Positions 34,323-43,648 of a stretch of 58,368 nt of DNA are shown here, piece after piece. Numbering within the stretch: the stretch's first letter is position 1; every line of letters begins with the position of its first letter. The notes under the pieces were generated by a model, which saw only the letters and a list, made by a program, of their open reading frames with translations, had not been told where the DNA came from and searched no databases. The translations under genes were made by a program, and so were the position numbers. Source of the DNA: Candidatus Thiomargarita nelsonii (GTDB taxonomy: Bacteria; Pseudomonadota; Gammaproteobacteria; Beggiatoales; Beggiatoaceae); assembly GCA_000785145.2 (NCBI GenBank), contig JSZA02000034.1:1-58368 (forward strand), given 5' to 3'.

Positions 34323-35339
34323 TTAGATTATTCGTCCCACCGCTTGTGCAATTCCACGCAAATCTCCCACCAAATCTTTTAACTCATCTGGGGTGAGGGC
34401 TTGATCAGCATCACACCACGCATCACACGGTTGAGGGTGCATTTCTACTAATAAACCATCTGCCCCCGCTGCAATCGCGGCTTTTGACAATGTGGGCACT
34501 AACCACGCTTTGCCGCCAGCATGACTGGGATCGACAATGACGGGTAAATGGGTTTCTTTTTTAAGCACGGGAATGGCGGTGACATCTAACATATTACGGT
34601 AAGCTTTTTCAAAGCTACGCACGCCACGCTCACATAATATAATATTATGATTGCCGCCCGCCGCGATATATTCTGCCGACATCAGCCATTCTGACAAGGT
34701 GGCGCATAATCCGCGTTTGAGTATAACGGGTGTATGAATTTTTCCGACTTCTTTCAATAAATCAAAATTTTGCATATTACGAGTGCCGATTTGTATCACG
34801 TCAACACCGTGTTCTAAAAAAGCATCCAGATGACGCACATCCATCAATTCTGTGACAATCGGCAAATTGTATTTATCAGCCGCTTGGCGAAATATCTTCA
34901 AACCTTCGACACCTTTGCCCTGAAAACTATAAGGGCTCGTGCGTGGCTTAAATGCGCCACCGCGTATTAAGCGACAACCCGCCTGCTCCACACCTTGTGC
35001 CGCTAAATCCATTTGTGCTTGCGTTTCAACGGAGCAGGGACCACCAATGATTTGTATGGTTTTTCCGCCGACTGGAATACCTTTAATATTTATAACGGTA
35101 TCGGCTTTGTGCCATTCACGCGCTACAATTTTGTAGGGCTTAACAACACGTATCACATCTTCAACGCCAGCCAAAGCTTGTAAGCTTTCTTTATGTATTT
35201 TACGCTCATCACCAATGGCACCGATGATAGTTCTTTCAACGCCGCGTGATATGTTACTTTCTAAGCCTAATGATTTTAATTTGTCTTTGACACCGTTAAT
35301 TTCTGCATCGGTGACTTGGGGGTGCATGATAATAATCAT
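34323..35339 (-). CDS. aroF: 3-deoxy-7-phosphoheptulonate synthase (AroF)
   Basis: A 338-residue type I-beta DAHP synthase, first step of the shikimate pathway. An N-terminal ferredoxin-like regulatory domain (about 1-65, MIIIMHPQVTDAEINGVKDK) precedes the barrel. IIGGPCSVETQAQMD, IRGGAFKPRTSPYSFQG, VILKRGLCATLSEWL, VDPSHAGGK and LLVEMHPQP carry the metal and substrate sites. No chorismate mutase domain is fused. Confidence 0.92.
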   Translation of the reverse strand: MIIIMHPQVTDAEINGVKDKLKSLGLESNISRGVERTIIGAIGDERKIHKESLQALAGVEDVIRVVKPYKIVAREWHKADTVINIKGIPVGGKTIQIIGGPCSVETQAQMDLAAQGVEQAGCRLIRGGAFKPRTSPYSFQGKGVEGLKIFRQAADKYNLPIVTELMDVRHLDAFLEHGVDVIQIGTRNMQNFDLLKEVGKIHTPVILKRGLCATLSEWLMSAEYIAAGGNHNIILCERGVRSFEKAYRNMLDVTAIPVLKKETHLPVIVDPSHAGGKAWLVPTLSKAAIAAGADGLLVEMHPQPCDAWCDADQALTPDELKDLVGDLRGIAQAVGRII

Positions 35340-35380
35340 AAATATTTGAATTCTTAATATATTAATATGGAACAGTACCC

Positions 35381-35989
35381 TTACAAGGCAGATTGTAAGG
35401 CACGACGAATCAAAGCTTCACTAGTCAAACCCTCTTCGGCAACGCCAAGCACCCAACGACGTGCATCATTGGGCTTGTAGCCTAAAGCAATCAATGCACT
35501 GACAGCATCTTCAACGGGACTGGTTATGGTTTGCGTGAGAATAGGTGCCGTGGTGGGAGCTGAAGACGGTGTTGTGCTTGTGCCCCAATTTTTCAAACGA
35601 TCACGCATTTCTACGACTAACCTTTCAGCCATTTTTTTGCCCACACCGGGGATACGAATAAGACGAGTCGTATTATTATCGTGAACAGATTGAACAAATG
35701 TGCTCAATTCCATCGAAGATAAAATGCTGAGTGCCAATTTGGGTCCAATGCCACTGACGCGAATCAGATCACGAAATAAGTAGCGCTCGGATTCAGTGAG
35801 AAATCCAAAAAGTACATGAGCATCATCACGTATATTGAGATGGGTTAATAAACGGATTTCGGTGTTGATTTCGGGTAAATTGTAAAAAGTGGACATAGGC
35901 GCAAAGACTTCGTAGCCTACGCCTTGTACGTCTATCACTAATAGGGGCGGTTGTTTTTCTATTAACTCGCCACGTAAACGATTAATCAT
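35381..35989 (-). CDS. ruvA: Holliday junction branch migration protein RuvA
   Basis: A 202-residue junction-binding protein. MINRLRGELIEKQPPLLVID starts the OB domain. SGIGPKLALSILS and IPGVGKKMAERLVVEM are the two helix-hairpin-helix motifs. The C-terminal RuvB-binding domain reads AVSALIALGYKPNDARRWV. The start at 35989 was chosen for the normal MINRLRG opening; the frame upstream is repeat. RuvB is not the next gene, where it often follows. Confidence 0.93.
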   Translation of the reverse strand: MINRLRGELIEKQPPLLVIDVQGVGYEVFAPMSTFYNLPEINTEIRLLTHLNIRDDAHVLFGFLTESERYLFRDLIRVSGIGPKLALSILSSMELSTFVQSVHDNNTTRLIRIPGVGKKMAERLVVEMRDRLKNWGTSTTPSSAPTTAPILTQTITSPVEDAVSALIALGYKPNDARRWVLGVAEEGLTSEALIRRALQSAL

Positions 35990-36000
35990 TTTTTGACCTC

Positions 36001-36024
36001 GTCCAAGATAAATCTTGGACTCCA
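36001..36024. repeat. Type A palindrome between ruvC and ruvA
   Basis: GTCCAAGATAAATCTTGGAC with ACTCC lies directly after the ruvC stop. It may insulate or stabilise the two messages. Confidence 0.85.
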
Positions 36025-36027
36025 ATA

Positions 36028-36498
36028 TCATGCATGATGTGTGTGACAAAGTGCAACCGCTAAAGCATCCGCAGCATCTTCCTGGGGCGTATTGGAGAGA
36101 GATAATAAGATTTTGACCATGTGTTGAACTTGCACTTTATCAGCATGACCATTTCCCACTACGGCTTTTTTAATTTTAGTGGGTGCGTATTCATGCACTG
36201 GCAAGCCCTGCTGCACACAGGCAACAATGGCAACGCCCCGCGCTTGACCTAATTTTAGAGCAGAAGCCGCATTGCGAGACATAAAAACTTCTTCAATCGC
36301 TGACAGCGTCGGTTGATATTGCTCAATAATCTGACTGATACCCGTATAAATTTCCTGCAAGCGCAAGGGCATCGGCTTTGACTGCATGCGTATGCAACCA
36401 CTGGTGACATACACTGCTTTAAAACGATGAATTTCAATGATCCCAAATCCTGTGAGCCGAGAACCGGGATCGATGCCTAAAATACGTGGATTATTCAC
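36028..36498 (-). CDS. ruvC: Holliday junction resolvase RuvC
   Basis: A 156-residue endonuclease. The acidic centre is visible: Asp in [13 protein letters not shown], Glu in SAIEEVFM and the Asp pair in [14 protein letters not shown]. It cuts junctions bound by RuvAB. It is short at the C-terminus (ends HTHHA), within the family range. It follows yebC after six bases. Confidence 0.93.
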   Translation of the reverse strand: MNNPRILGIDPGSRLTGFGIIEIHRFKAVYVTSGCIRMQSKPMPLRLQEIYTGISQIIEQYQPTLSAIEEVFMSRNAASALKLGQARGVAIVACVQQGLPVHEYAPTKIKKAVVGNGHADKVQVQHMVKILLSLSNTPQEDAADALAVALCHTHHA

Positions 36499-36504
36499 AG
36501 ATAA

Positions 36505-37245
36505 TTATGCTAATTGCGCCATGATATCATCACTAATATCGGCATTAGAATAAACTTGTTGAACATCATCCAAATCTTCTAACATGTCCAATAGGCGTAG
36601 CATTTTTTTTGCATTGTCCAAATCTAGGGCAGTATTGGTTGAAGCCCGCATTGTCACTTCTGCTTGAGTCGGTATCAGCTTGGCTTTTTCCATCGCCTCT
36701 TTAACCGGATAAAAAACATCAGGTGCCGTCAACACCTCAATCGCATCATCATCAAGGACATCTTGAGCACCCGCATCTAAAGCCACTTCCATGATTTGAT
36801 CTTCATTGCTGCCGGGGGGAAAACTGAGAATTCCAACTTTCTCAAATAAATACGCCACAGAGCCAGCAGTACCTAAATTACCACCACATTTACCAAAAGC
36901 ATGGCGTACCTCAGCCACAGTGCGATTGCGATTATCAGTCATGCAATCAACCATGACTGCGATGCCACCGGGACCATAACCTTCATAACGGACTTCCTCA
37001 TAATTATTGCCGTCAGTTGCCTTTGCACCCCGTTTGATAGCACGCTCTATCGCATCCTTGGTCATATTGCCAGCCAAACCTTTATCAATAGCGGCACGCA
37101 GACGTGGATTAGCACTGGGATCCTCGCCGCCCATACGCGCTGCGACAGTAATTTCACGAATCAGTCTGGTAAATAATTTAGCGCGTTTTGCATCCTGGGC
37201 ACCTTTACGGTGTTGGATATTTGCCCATTTACTATGTCCTGCCAT
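36505..37245 (-). CDS. yebC: YebC/PmpR family regulator
   Basis: A 246-residue protein. [58 protein letters not shown] and the closing acidic domain match YebC, which acts as a DNA-binding regulator and, in recent work on the family, aids ribosomes at proline stretches. It stands directly upstream of ruvC, the standard arrangement. Confidence 0.93.
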   Translation of the reverse strand: MAGHSKWANIQHRKGAQDAKRAKLFTRLIREITVAARMGGEDPSANPRLRAAIDKGLAGNMTKDAIERAIKRGAKATDGNNYEEVRYEGYGPGGIAVMVDCMTDNRNRTVAEVRHAFGKCGGNLGTAGSVAYLFEKVGILSFPPGSNEDQIMEVALDAGAQDVLDDDAIEVLTAPDVFYPVKEAMEKAKLIPTQAEVTMRASTNTALDLDNAKKMLRLLDMLEDLDDVQQVYSNADISDDIMAQLA

Positions 37246-37246
37246 A

Positions 37247-37837
37247 TCAGTCGCCTATTTTATCCTCTTGACCATTCAATAATTTATAAATATTAGAACG
37301 ATGTCGCCAAATCAGCAAAGCACTGATTAGAAATGCCATAAGAGTATATTCCAACATGCCATCTGTAAACCAAAACATATACCCTGGCGTGAGGATGGCT
37401 GCCGTGATGGCGGCTAATGATGAATAACGAAAGACCAAACTCATTATTAACCATGTTGCTAATACGGCTAAACTAACTGGCCATGCCAATATTAATAATA
37501 CACCAAAAGCAGTTGCGACACCCTTACCACCACGAAATTGAAAGAAAATGGGATATAAATGTCCCAAAAATACGGCTAAGCCTGCGCCAGCTAATACTAT
37601 CGGCTCCATAGTCATAAATTTTACCATCAATACTGCTATGACACCTTTAAACACATCTAAGCCCAAAGTCAGCAGAGCCGCCTTTTTGCCGCTGTAGCGC
37701 AACACATTAGTCGCCCCCGGATTGCCTGATCCCTGTGTGCGTGGATCAGGCAATCCCATCATCTTACTCACAATCAGTGCCCCAGAGACGGAGCCTATCA
37801 AATAAGCTAATACTATCAATAATATATCAATTATCAT
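37247..37837 (-). CDS. plsY: Acyl-phosphate glycerol-3-phosphate acyltransferase PlsY
   Basis: A 196-residue inner-membrane enzyme with about five helices. [33 protein letters not shown] (motif 2) and [15 protein letters not shown] (motif 3) are all intact. It starts phospholipid synthesis by acylating glycerol 3-phosphate. Only one base separates its stop from yebC, so plsY, yebC, ruvC and ruvA are likely one transcript. Confidence 0.93.
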   Translation of the reverse strand: MIIDILLIVLAYLIGSVSGALIVSKMMGLPDPRTQGSGNPGATNVLRYSGKKAALLTLGLDVFKGVIAVLMVKFMTMEPIVLAGAGLAVFLGHLYPIFFQFRGGKGVATAFGVLLILAWPVSLAVLATWLIMSLVFRYSSLAAITAAILTPGYMFWFTDGMLEYTLMAFLISALLIWRHRSNIYKLLNGQEDKIGD

Positions 37838-37867
37838 TTGATGAATTTTTTTGATTTATCAGTCTCT

Positions 37868-37902
37868 AAAAATCCTATTTCTTAAAGAAATAGGATTTTT
37901 TT
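37868..37902 (-). terminator. Terminator hairpin after mrcA
   Basis: AAAAATCCTATTTC, then GAAATAGGATTTTTTT, is a strong hairpin with T tails on both strands. It lies between mrcA and the plsY operon. A half copy, CTCTAAAAATCCTATTTA, overlaps the mrcA stop at about 38083-38100. Confidence 0.7.
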
Positions 37903-37936
37903 AATCTCAATTTCAGTACCTTGTCAATCTTATTTT

Positions 37937-38047
37937 GTAGGGTGCGTCCGACGCACCTTCTTTTGTAGGGTGCGTCCTACGCACCTTATTTTGTAGGGTG
38001 CGTCCTACGCACCGTGACGCTCAAAAGGTGCGTAGGACGCACCCTAC
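37937..38047. repeat. Array of four type B units
   Basis: Three direct copies of GTAGGGTGCGTCCTACGCACC (one with CCGACGC) are followed by one inverted copy, AGGTGCGTAGGACGCACCCT. They lie between the terminator and the mrcA stop and may have grown by local duplication. Confidence 0.85.
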
Positions 38048-38097
38048 AACACCCATCAATTTAACATTGACAGCGTACTAGTCTCTAAAAATCCTAT

Positions 38098-40389
38098 TTA
38101 TTTTGTTTGACCAGCCGCCTGTTTTGGAAAAGACTTCACAGGTTGACCATCTAAAGCCACACCCATAAACTCAGCCCACATCGGCAATGCGACTTTCCCG
38201 CCATACTCATGACGACCAAGAGAACGCGGCTTATCAAAACCAACCCAAGTTGTCGTCACTATATCAGGCGAATAACCCGCAAACCACGCATCACGTAAAT
38301 CATTAGTCGTCCCCGTTTTTCCCGCAATATCCTCACGCTGTAATTTAGAACGGCGCCCCGTACCAGCAGCGATGACATCTTTAAGCATAGAACTCATCAT
38401 ATAAGCATTACGAGTGCTTATGATCTGCGGCGCATAGCGAGGCGTCTGTGTACAGATTGTCTCAGGCGCAAGAATATCAAACTGTAGCCCAGAAGGCGTC
38501 AAAATTTCCGGCGGACATTGACGACAAATTGTCAATGGATTGGCCGACAAAATCACTTTGCCATTAACATCCTCAATGCGGTCAATAAAATAAGGCTTCA
38601 CCCGAAATCCCCCATTCGCAAACACCGCATAGCCCGATGCCAACTCCAGCGGCGTCAATTCACCCGTCCCCAAAGTCATGGTCAGATTTTTCGGAATTCT
38701 CGCCGGATCAAAGCCAAACTGAGTTATATGCTTAACCGTATATTTTACCCTTATCTTATTCAACAAGCGCACCGCAGAGACATTAAAGGAATGCGTCAAC
38801 GCCTTCCTAAGCGTCGTCCACCCATAATACTTATGGCTAGAATTCTTGGGACTCCATCTCTTTCTACCCACTCTAAAAGATAAGGGAGCATCAAGAACGC
38901 GACTAGAATCCGACCAACCTTTTGCCAGTGCTGCTGAATAAATAAACGGCTTAAAACTCGAACCCGGTTGCCTCAACGCTTGAGTCGCCCGATTAAATTT
39001 ACTGTGATAATAATCAAATCCCCCCACCAGAGCGATAATGGCTCCATTATTGCTATTTATAGCCACCAAAGCCCCTTCAGCCTCTGGGACTTGAGACAAT
39101 GCCCAACGCTCTTTTTCTTCGCTCTTAATGAAATGCGCCATAATAATATCCCCCCGCTTGAGGACACTTTTCGCGCTTTTGAGAGATCGACCACGTTTTC
39201 TATCATTGATATAGCGACGCGCCCAAGAAATATCATCCCAAACAATTTTAAACTGCCCCACCTTTTGATTATAAGCAGTGACGCTTTTAGTCTTCACATT
39301 TAGCACCAGGCTGGGGACCAAATTACCTTGAGTGCGATATTTTTGCAAAAGATCGTGCGCCCACTTGTCCACATCCGATAAGTCCTTAGGTATCGACACC
39401 TGATCAAGCACACCCTTAAAACCATGCCGTTGATCGTATGTAAATAAAGCATGACGTAAAGCCGAATTCGCCGTCATTTGCAAATGACTATCAATGGTCG
39501 TAAATACCTTATAGCCATGAGTATAAGTTATCTCTGAGCCAAATTTCTCCAGCAAAAAAGAACGAACCATTTCAGCAACATATAAAGCCGGTGCCCCCCC
39601 TGCCCGTTTTTGGCGTTTTGCCGTCAAAGGCGCATTAATGGCCGTCTCATACGCCTCTTGACTAATATATTTTAAAGTCAGCATACGTCTAAGGACATAA
39701 TTTCTCCGCTCCAAAGCCCGTTTAGGATTTGTCAACGGATTATTGGTTGAAGGTGCTTTAGGCAAACCCGCCAACATTGCCCATTGCGCTAAGCTCAAAT
39801 CAAAAAGACTTTTGCCATAATAGACTTGAGCCGCCGCCCCAACACCATAAGAACGATGACCAAGGTAAATCTTATTTAAATACAATTCAAGGATTTCATT
39901 CTTTGACAAGCCCTCATCAATTTTAAAAGCCAACAAAATTTCATTAAATTTGCGACTAAAGGTCCTTTTACGGGAGAGAAAAAAATTACGAGCGACTTGC
40001 ATAGTGATGGTACTACCACCTTGCTGCTTTCTACCCGTTTTCAGTAAACTGAACACTGCCCGAAATAAGCCCTTGAGATCAACCCCAGAATGCACATAAA
40101 AAGTACTATCCTCCGTCGCTAATACGGCTTTAATTAAAAGCTCAGGCATCTGCTCCACTGCTATAGGTTTGCGACGCTGTTCGCCATATTCAGCGATAAA
40201 AAGACCATCTTTAGTATAAATTTGGAGTGGAACTTGCAAACGTACATCTCTCAAGCGTTCTATAGAGGGCAATTGAGGGATAAAATACCACTGAATAGCC
40301 ATAACAACGCCTATAGCTAATAAGGTCCACAGCAAACCCATCAATAAGGTAACATGCAAAATTTTGTAAAAATAATATCTAACACTCAT
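38098..40389 (-). CDS. mrcA: Penicillin-binding protein 1A
   Basis: A 763-residue bifunctional peptidoglycan synthase. One helix near the N-terminus anchors it. The glycosyltransferase domain shows EDSTFYVHSGVDLKG and GGSTITMQVARNFFLS. The transpeptidase has the S-x-x-K in GSSFKPFIYSAALA, S-x-N in THSFNVSAVRLL and KTG in IAGKTGTTNDLRDAWF. Length is close to normal. It diverges from pilM, as in many Gammaproteobacteria. Confidence 0.93.
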   Translation of the reverse strand: MSVRYYFYKILHVTLLMGLLWTLLAIGVVMAIQWYFIPQLPSIERLRDVRLQVPLQIYTKDGLFIAEYGEQRRKPIAVEQMPELLIKAVLATEDSTFYVHSGVDLKGLFRAVFSLLKTGRKQQGGSTITMQVARNFFLSRKRTFSRKFNEILLAFKIDEGLSKNEILELYLNKIYLGHRSYGVGAAAQVYYGKSLFDLSLAQWAMLAGLPKAPSTNNPLTNPKRALERRNYVLRRMLTLKYISQEAYETAINAPLTAKRQKRAGGAPALYVAEMVRSFLLEKFGSEITYTHGYKVFTTIDSHLQMTANSALRHALFTYDQRHGFKGVLDQVSIPKDLSDVDKWAHDLLQKYRTQGNLVPSLVLNVKTKSVTAYNQKVGQFKIVWDDISWARRYINDRKRGRSLKSAKSVLKRGDIIMAHFIKSEEKERWALSQVPEAEGALVAINSNNGAIIALVGGFDYYHSKFNRATQALRQPGSSFKPFIYSAALAKGWSDSSRVLDAPLSFRVGRKRWSPKNSSHKYYGWTTLRKALTHSFNVSAVRLLNKIRVKYTVKHITQFGFDPARIPKNLTMTLGTGELTPLELASGYAVFANGGFRVKPYFIDRIEDVNGKVILSANPLTICRQCPPEILTPSGLQFDILAPETICTQTPRYAPQIISTRNAYMMSSMLKDVIAAGTGRRSKLQREDIAGKTGTTNDLRDAWFAGYSPDIVTTTWVGFDKPRSLGRHEYGGKVALPMWAEFMGVALDGQPVKSFPKQAAGQTK

Positions 40390-40411
40390 AAAAATGGTAT
40401 AATTTTAAATT

Positions 40412-40440
40412 AACAGGAGTCCAAGATTTATCTTGGACTG
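40412..40440. repeat. Type A palindrome in the mrcA-pilM gap
   Basis: GGAGTCCAAGATTTATCTTG with GACTG lies just upstream of mrcA. The rest of 40390-40596 must hold divergent promoters, but none can be assigned with confidence. Confidence 0.8.
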
Positions 40441-40596
40441 ATATTAGGGAAAATGAATAACTATACTCGATGTTAAATTTTTTATACCATATTTTTAATA
40501 AGCCATCTCCCTCCTTTTAAATCAGTCTTGAACTATAACCATAAATAGTGTCTAATATAAACCAGATGAAAATAAATGAGTATAAAGTATAGAGAC

Positions 40597-41676
40597 ATGA
40601 GCATATTTAATTTAAAGCCAGATCCTGTGGTAGGTATAGATATCAGTTCAACAGCCGTCAAGTTGCTTGAGCTTAGCCGGATAGGTAAAGGATTTCAAGT
40701 GGAAAGTTATGCGATGGAGCCTTTACCAGAAAGAACTATCGAAGACAAAAACATTATTGAGTTAGAAAGTGTTGGCAGTGTCATTGAGCGCGTGGTCAAT
40801 CGAACTAAGCCACGCACTCAATATGCCGCCCTCGCAGTGGCAGGACCCAGCGTCATTACCAAAGTGATCACGATGGATGGGGGGTTATCCGAGCAAGATA
40901 TAAAAGAACAAATTGAAGCTTATCCCGCTCAATATCTTGGTCAAGATAGCGATGATATTGATTTCGACTTTGAAAATCTAGGGCCTAATGAAAAAGAAGA
41001 AGAGCGTGTTGATATCTTGTTAGTAGCCTCTCGCCGTGAAACAATAGAGGGGCGTATCGCTGCCCTTGAACTGGGCGGATTAAAAGCCAAAGTGGTGGAT
41101 ATAGAAAAATATGCACTTGAAAATGCCCTGATTATGGTCGCACAAAACGATAAGGACATTGATGATGGTGATACGATTGCCTTAATTGAGGTTGGCGCAA
41201 CCACCTGCTCATTGAATGTGCTGGGCGAAAAAAACAGTAAGCCAACAATCGTATTCACACATGAGGAAATGTTTGGGGGGCAACAACTGACTGAAGAAAT
41301 TCAAAACCGTTATGATCTGAGTTATGAAGAAGCTAATCTTGCTAAACGCAACAATACGCTTGATCCCTACTATTTTCATAGTATTCTTGAGCCATTTAAA
41401 GACGAGATGGTTCAACAAATCAGCCGGATGGTGCAATATTATTATAACCAATCAAACTATGGCAAGCTATCACATATATTAATTGCCGGTGGCTGTGCTT
41501 CTATAGATGGTATTGTTGCTCAAGTGAGCAACAAGGTGGGTGGGCATGTGAAAACAGTTGATCCATTTGTATCCATGTCATTTGCCCCACGAATCGATAA
41601 AATCGCCTTGGAAAAGGATGCGCCTGCATTAATGCTCGCTTGTGGATTAGCCTTACGAAGTTTTGACGATTTTTAA
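40597..41676 (+). CDS. pilM: Type IV pilus assembly protein PilM
   Basis: A 359-residue actin-like ATPase on the cytoplasmic face. PDPVVGIDISSTAVKLLEL is the first phosphate site. ALIEVGATTCSLNVL and ILIAGGCASIDGIVAQVS are the second phosphate and adenosine sites. It binds the PilN tail. The MSIFNLKP start (40597) fits family ends better than the ATG at 40576. Confidence 0.9.
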   Translation: MSIFNLKPDPVVGIDISSTAVKLLELSRIGKGFQVESYAMEPLPERTIEDKNIIELESVGSVIERVVNRTKPRTQYAALAVAGPSVITKVITMDGGLSEQDIKEQIEAYPAQYLGQDSDDIDFDFENLGPNEKEEERVDILLVASRRETIEGRIAALELGGLKAKVVDIEKYALENALIMVAQNDKDIDDGDTIALIEVGATTCSLNVLGEKNSKPTIVFTHEEMFGGQQLTEEIQNRYDLSYEEANLAKRNNTLDPYYFHSILEPFKDEMVQQISRMVQYYYNQSNYGKLSHILIAGGCASIDGIVAQVSNKVGGHVKTVDPFVSMSFAPRIDKIALEKDAPALMLACGLALRSFDDF

Positions 41677-41733
41677 TTAAATTAATGGAGGAATGGTGAA
41701 TGGTGACCATAACACCATGAGCAATTATCAGTT

Positions 41734-42321
41734 ATGCCACATATTAACTTATTACCTTGGCGCGAGACGCTAAAAAAAGAACGTGAAACTCGTTTCTTTA
41801 TCATCACTGGTATGTCCTTGCTATTCATGGGATTTTTGGTGATATTGGTGCATCTCTACATGGCCGAACAGCTCGATTATCAGCAACGTCGCAATCACTA
41901 TTTGAAGAGCGAAATTAAAAAAGTCGATGCTCAACTCAAGGATATTAAAAAGTTAAAAAAGGAGAAGCAACGTTTGATTGAGCGCATGGACATTATCCAA
42001 GAGCTTGAAGAAAGCCGTTCTAATGTTGTGCATTTATTTGATGAACTCGTCAAACAAGTACCAAATGGTGTGTATTTTACTAGCCTGAAACAAAAGGGTA
42101 ATTTTATTACCCTTGAAGGTGTTGCACAATCGGGTAACCGTGTCTCTGAGCTGATGAAAAATCTTGAAGCCTCTCAATGGTTGACTAATCCCAAAATTTA
42201 TTCCATTAAAACCATAGCAGATAAAAAGCTTCAAAAATCGGCCTATAAAAAACGTCGCCTTAGCCATTTTAAATTGGAGATTACTCAAACTGCGCCTACA
42301 AAAAAGGATAACTCCCCATGA
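41734..42321 (+). CDS. pilN: Type IV pilus protein PilN
   Basis: A 195-residue inner-membrane protein. The N-terminal INLLPWRE motif binds PilM. One helix (FFIITGMSLLFMGFLVILVH) follows, then a coiled coil and a ferredoxin-like periplasmic domain (YFTSLKQKGNFITLEGVAQS). The stop overlaps pilO by four bases. Confidence 0.92.
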   Translation: MPHINLLPWRETLKKERETRFFIITGMSLLFMGFLVILVHLYMAEQLDYQQRRNHYLKSEIKKVDAQLKDIKKLKKEKQRLIERMDIIQELEESRSNVVHLFDELVKQVPNGVYFTSLKQKGNFITLEGVAQSGNRVSELMKNLEASQWLTNPKIYSIKTIADKKLQKSAYKKRRLSHFKLEITQTAPTKKDNSP

Positions 42322-42959
42322 CTATCGAAGATTTCAGTCACTTAGATCCAGCCAATTTTGGCAATTGGCCTGTTCCTATTAAGGGCTTAATAATCCTTGT
42401 GTTGTGTATTGCAGCACTGTTTGCTGGCTATTGGTTTCACACTCAAAATCAAATAGCTGAATTAGCTAAGGTTAAACAAGAAGAAAAGACGCTAAAAAAA
42501 ACATTTAAAACGAAACAATTGAAAGCGGCTTCTTTACCTAAACTTGAAGAACAATTGGTGCAAATTGAATTCATTCTAAAAGAATTGTTCAAAAAATTGC
42601 CCAGTGATGCTCAAGTAGATGAACTGATCAGAAATATTTCTCAAACGGTATTAGCCAGTGGTTTAAAACAAGAATTATTTGAACCACAATACAAAGGACA
42701 AAGAGAGGAAAAAGGTCTCTATGTCAAATTACCGGTTAAATTGCGGGCAACCGGTGACTATCATGCTTTTGGAAAATTTGTGAGTGGTGTTGCTGCCATG
42801 AATCGTATTGTTACCCAACATGATGTTTCTATCTCAAGCTCCAAGAAACAGGGTACTGGAAAGAAGCTATTAACGATAGAAGTAACCGCACAAATTTATC
42901 GTTATCTTGAAGACTCAACCCCTAAAAAAGGGAAAAAAAGGAAAAGAAGGAAAAGATAA
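42318..42959 (+). CDS. pilO: Type IV pilus protein PilO
   Basis: A 213-residue inner-membrane partner of PilN. The helix LIILVLCIAALFAGYWF precedes a coiled coil and the domain with YHAFGKFVSGVAAMNRIVTQ. The C-terminal tail is lysine-rich (PKKGKKRKRRKR), which is unusual. Confidence 0.9.
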   Translation: MTIEDFSHLDPANFGNWPVPIKGLIILVLCIAALFAGYWFHTQNQIAELAKVKQEEKTLKKTFKTKQLKAASLPKLEEQLVQIEFILKELFKKLPSDAQVDELIRNISQTVLASGLKQELFEPQYKGQREEKGLYVKLPVKLRATGDYHAFGKFVSGVAAMNRIVTQHDVSISSSKKQGTGKKLLTIEVTAQIYRYLEDSTPKKGKKRKRRKR

Positions 42960-43024
42960 GATAATTTTCGAGGCGAAGCGGAGATCAGGCATGCTGCTCC
43001 GCGTATTATTTAGGAAAAAGCTCA

Positions 43025-43612
43025 ATGAAAAATGATAAATTGCATAAGAAACTGATGTCTGTTGACCTCTTTTATCTTGGCTTAATAACAAGCCTATTGT
43101 CAGGTTGTGCTGATCCTGGTGTGACGGATTTGCAAGAGTATGTTGCAGAAATCAAGGCAATAGAAAATCCGCAGATCAAGCCTATTCCAGAATATAGGCA
43201 TATCCCTCCCTTCTTTTATGAAGTACAAAACCAACGAGATCCGTTTGTACATTTGATAGATACAGATATAAAAAAACAGGATATTCCAGGTGGATTAGGG
43301 GATAATCAGTCAAATGAAAACCCTTGCCCAAGCGGCCCTGATGCTAATCGGGTACGTGTGGGTTTGGAAGAAATGCCCCTTGATGCTCTACAAATGGTTG
43401 GTACAATGACAAAGCAGGGTGCTTTGTGGGCTTTGGTGGCATCAACAAGTGATGGCACCCTCTATGAAGTCAAACAAAATGATTATTTGGGAGAAAATTA
43501 CGGGCAAATTATCAATATTTCTGAAGACCAAATTGACATATTGGAACTGGTTCCAGATGGCAATGGGTGTTGGACACAAGAAGTCACAAGTTTTCACTTG
43601 GTGACTCAGTAA
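43025..43612 (+). CDS. pilP: Type IV pilus lipoprotein PilP
   Basis: A 195-residue lipoprotein with lipobox SLLSGC. QNQRDPFVHL is the usual PilP linker, and LDALQMVGTMTKQGALWALV starts the periplasmic domain that joins PilNO to PilQ. Its longer N-terminus before the lipobox is unusual. Confidence 0.9.
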   Translation: MKNDKLHKKLMSVDLFYLGLITSLLSGCADPGVTDLQEYVAEIKAIENPQIKPIPEYRHIPPFFYEVQNQRDPFVHLIDTDIKKQDIPGGLGDNQSNENPCPSGPDANRVRVGLEEMPLDALQMVGTMTKQGALWALVASTSDGTLYEVKQNDYLGENYGQIINISEDQIDILELVPDGNGCWTQEVTSFHLVTQ

Positions 43613-43648
43613 TTGAGAATGTTTTGAATAAAGGATGAAAAAAAATTT

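Noticed and set aside
37937..38047. Operator or riboswitch for mrcA or plsY
   Set aside because: The same type B units occur in a dozen unrelated gaps, so a gene-specific role is unlikely.
38518..38883. Plus-strand gene opposite mrcA
   Set aside because: It covers the transpeptidase domain of an intact PBP1A; the composition is a reverse-strand artefact.
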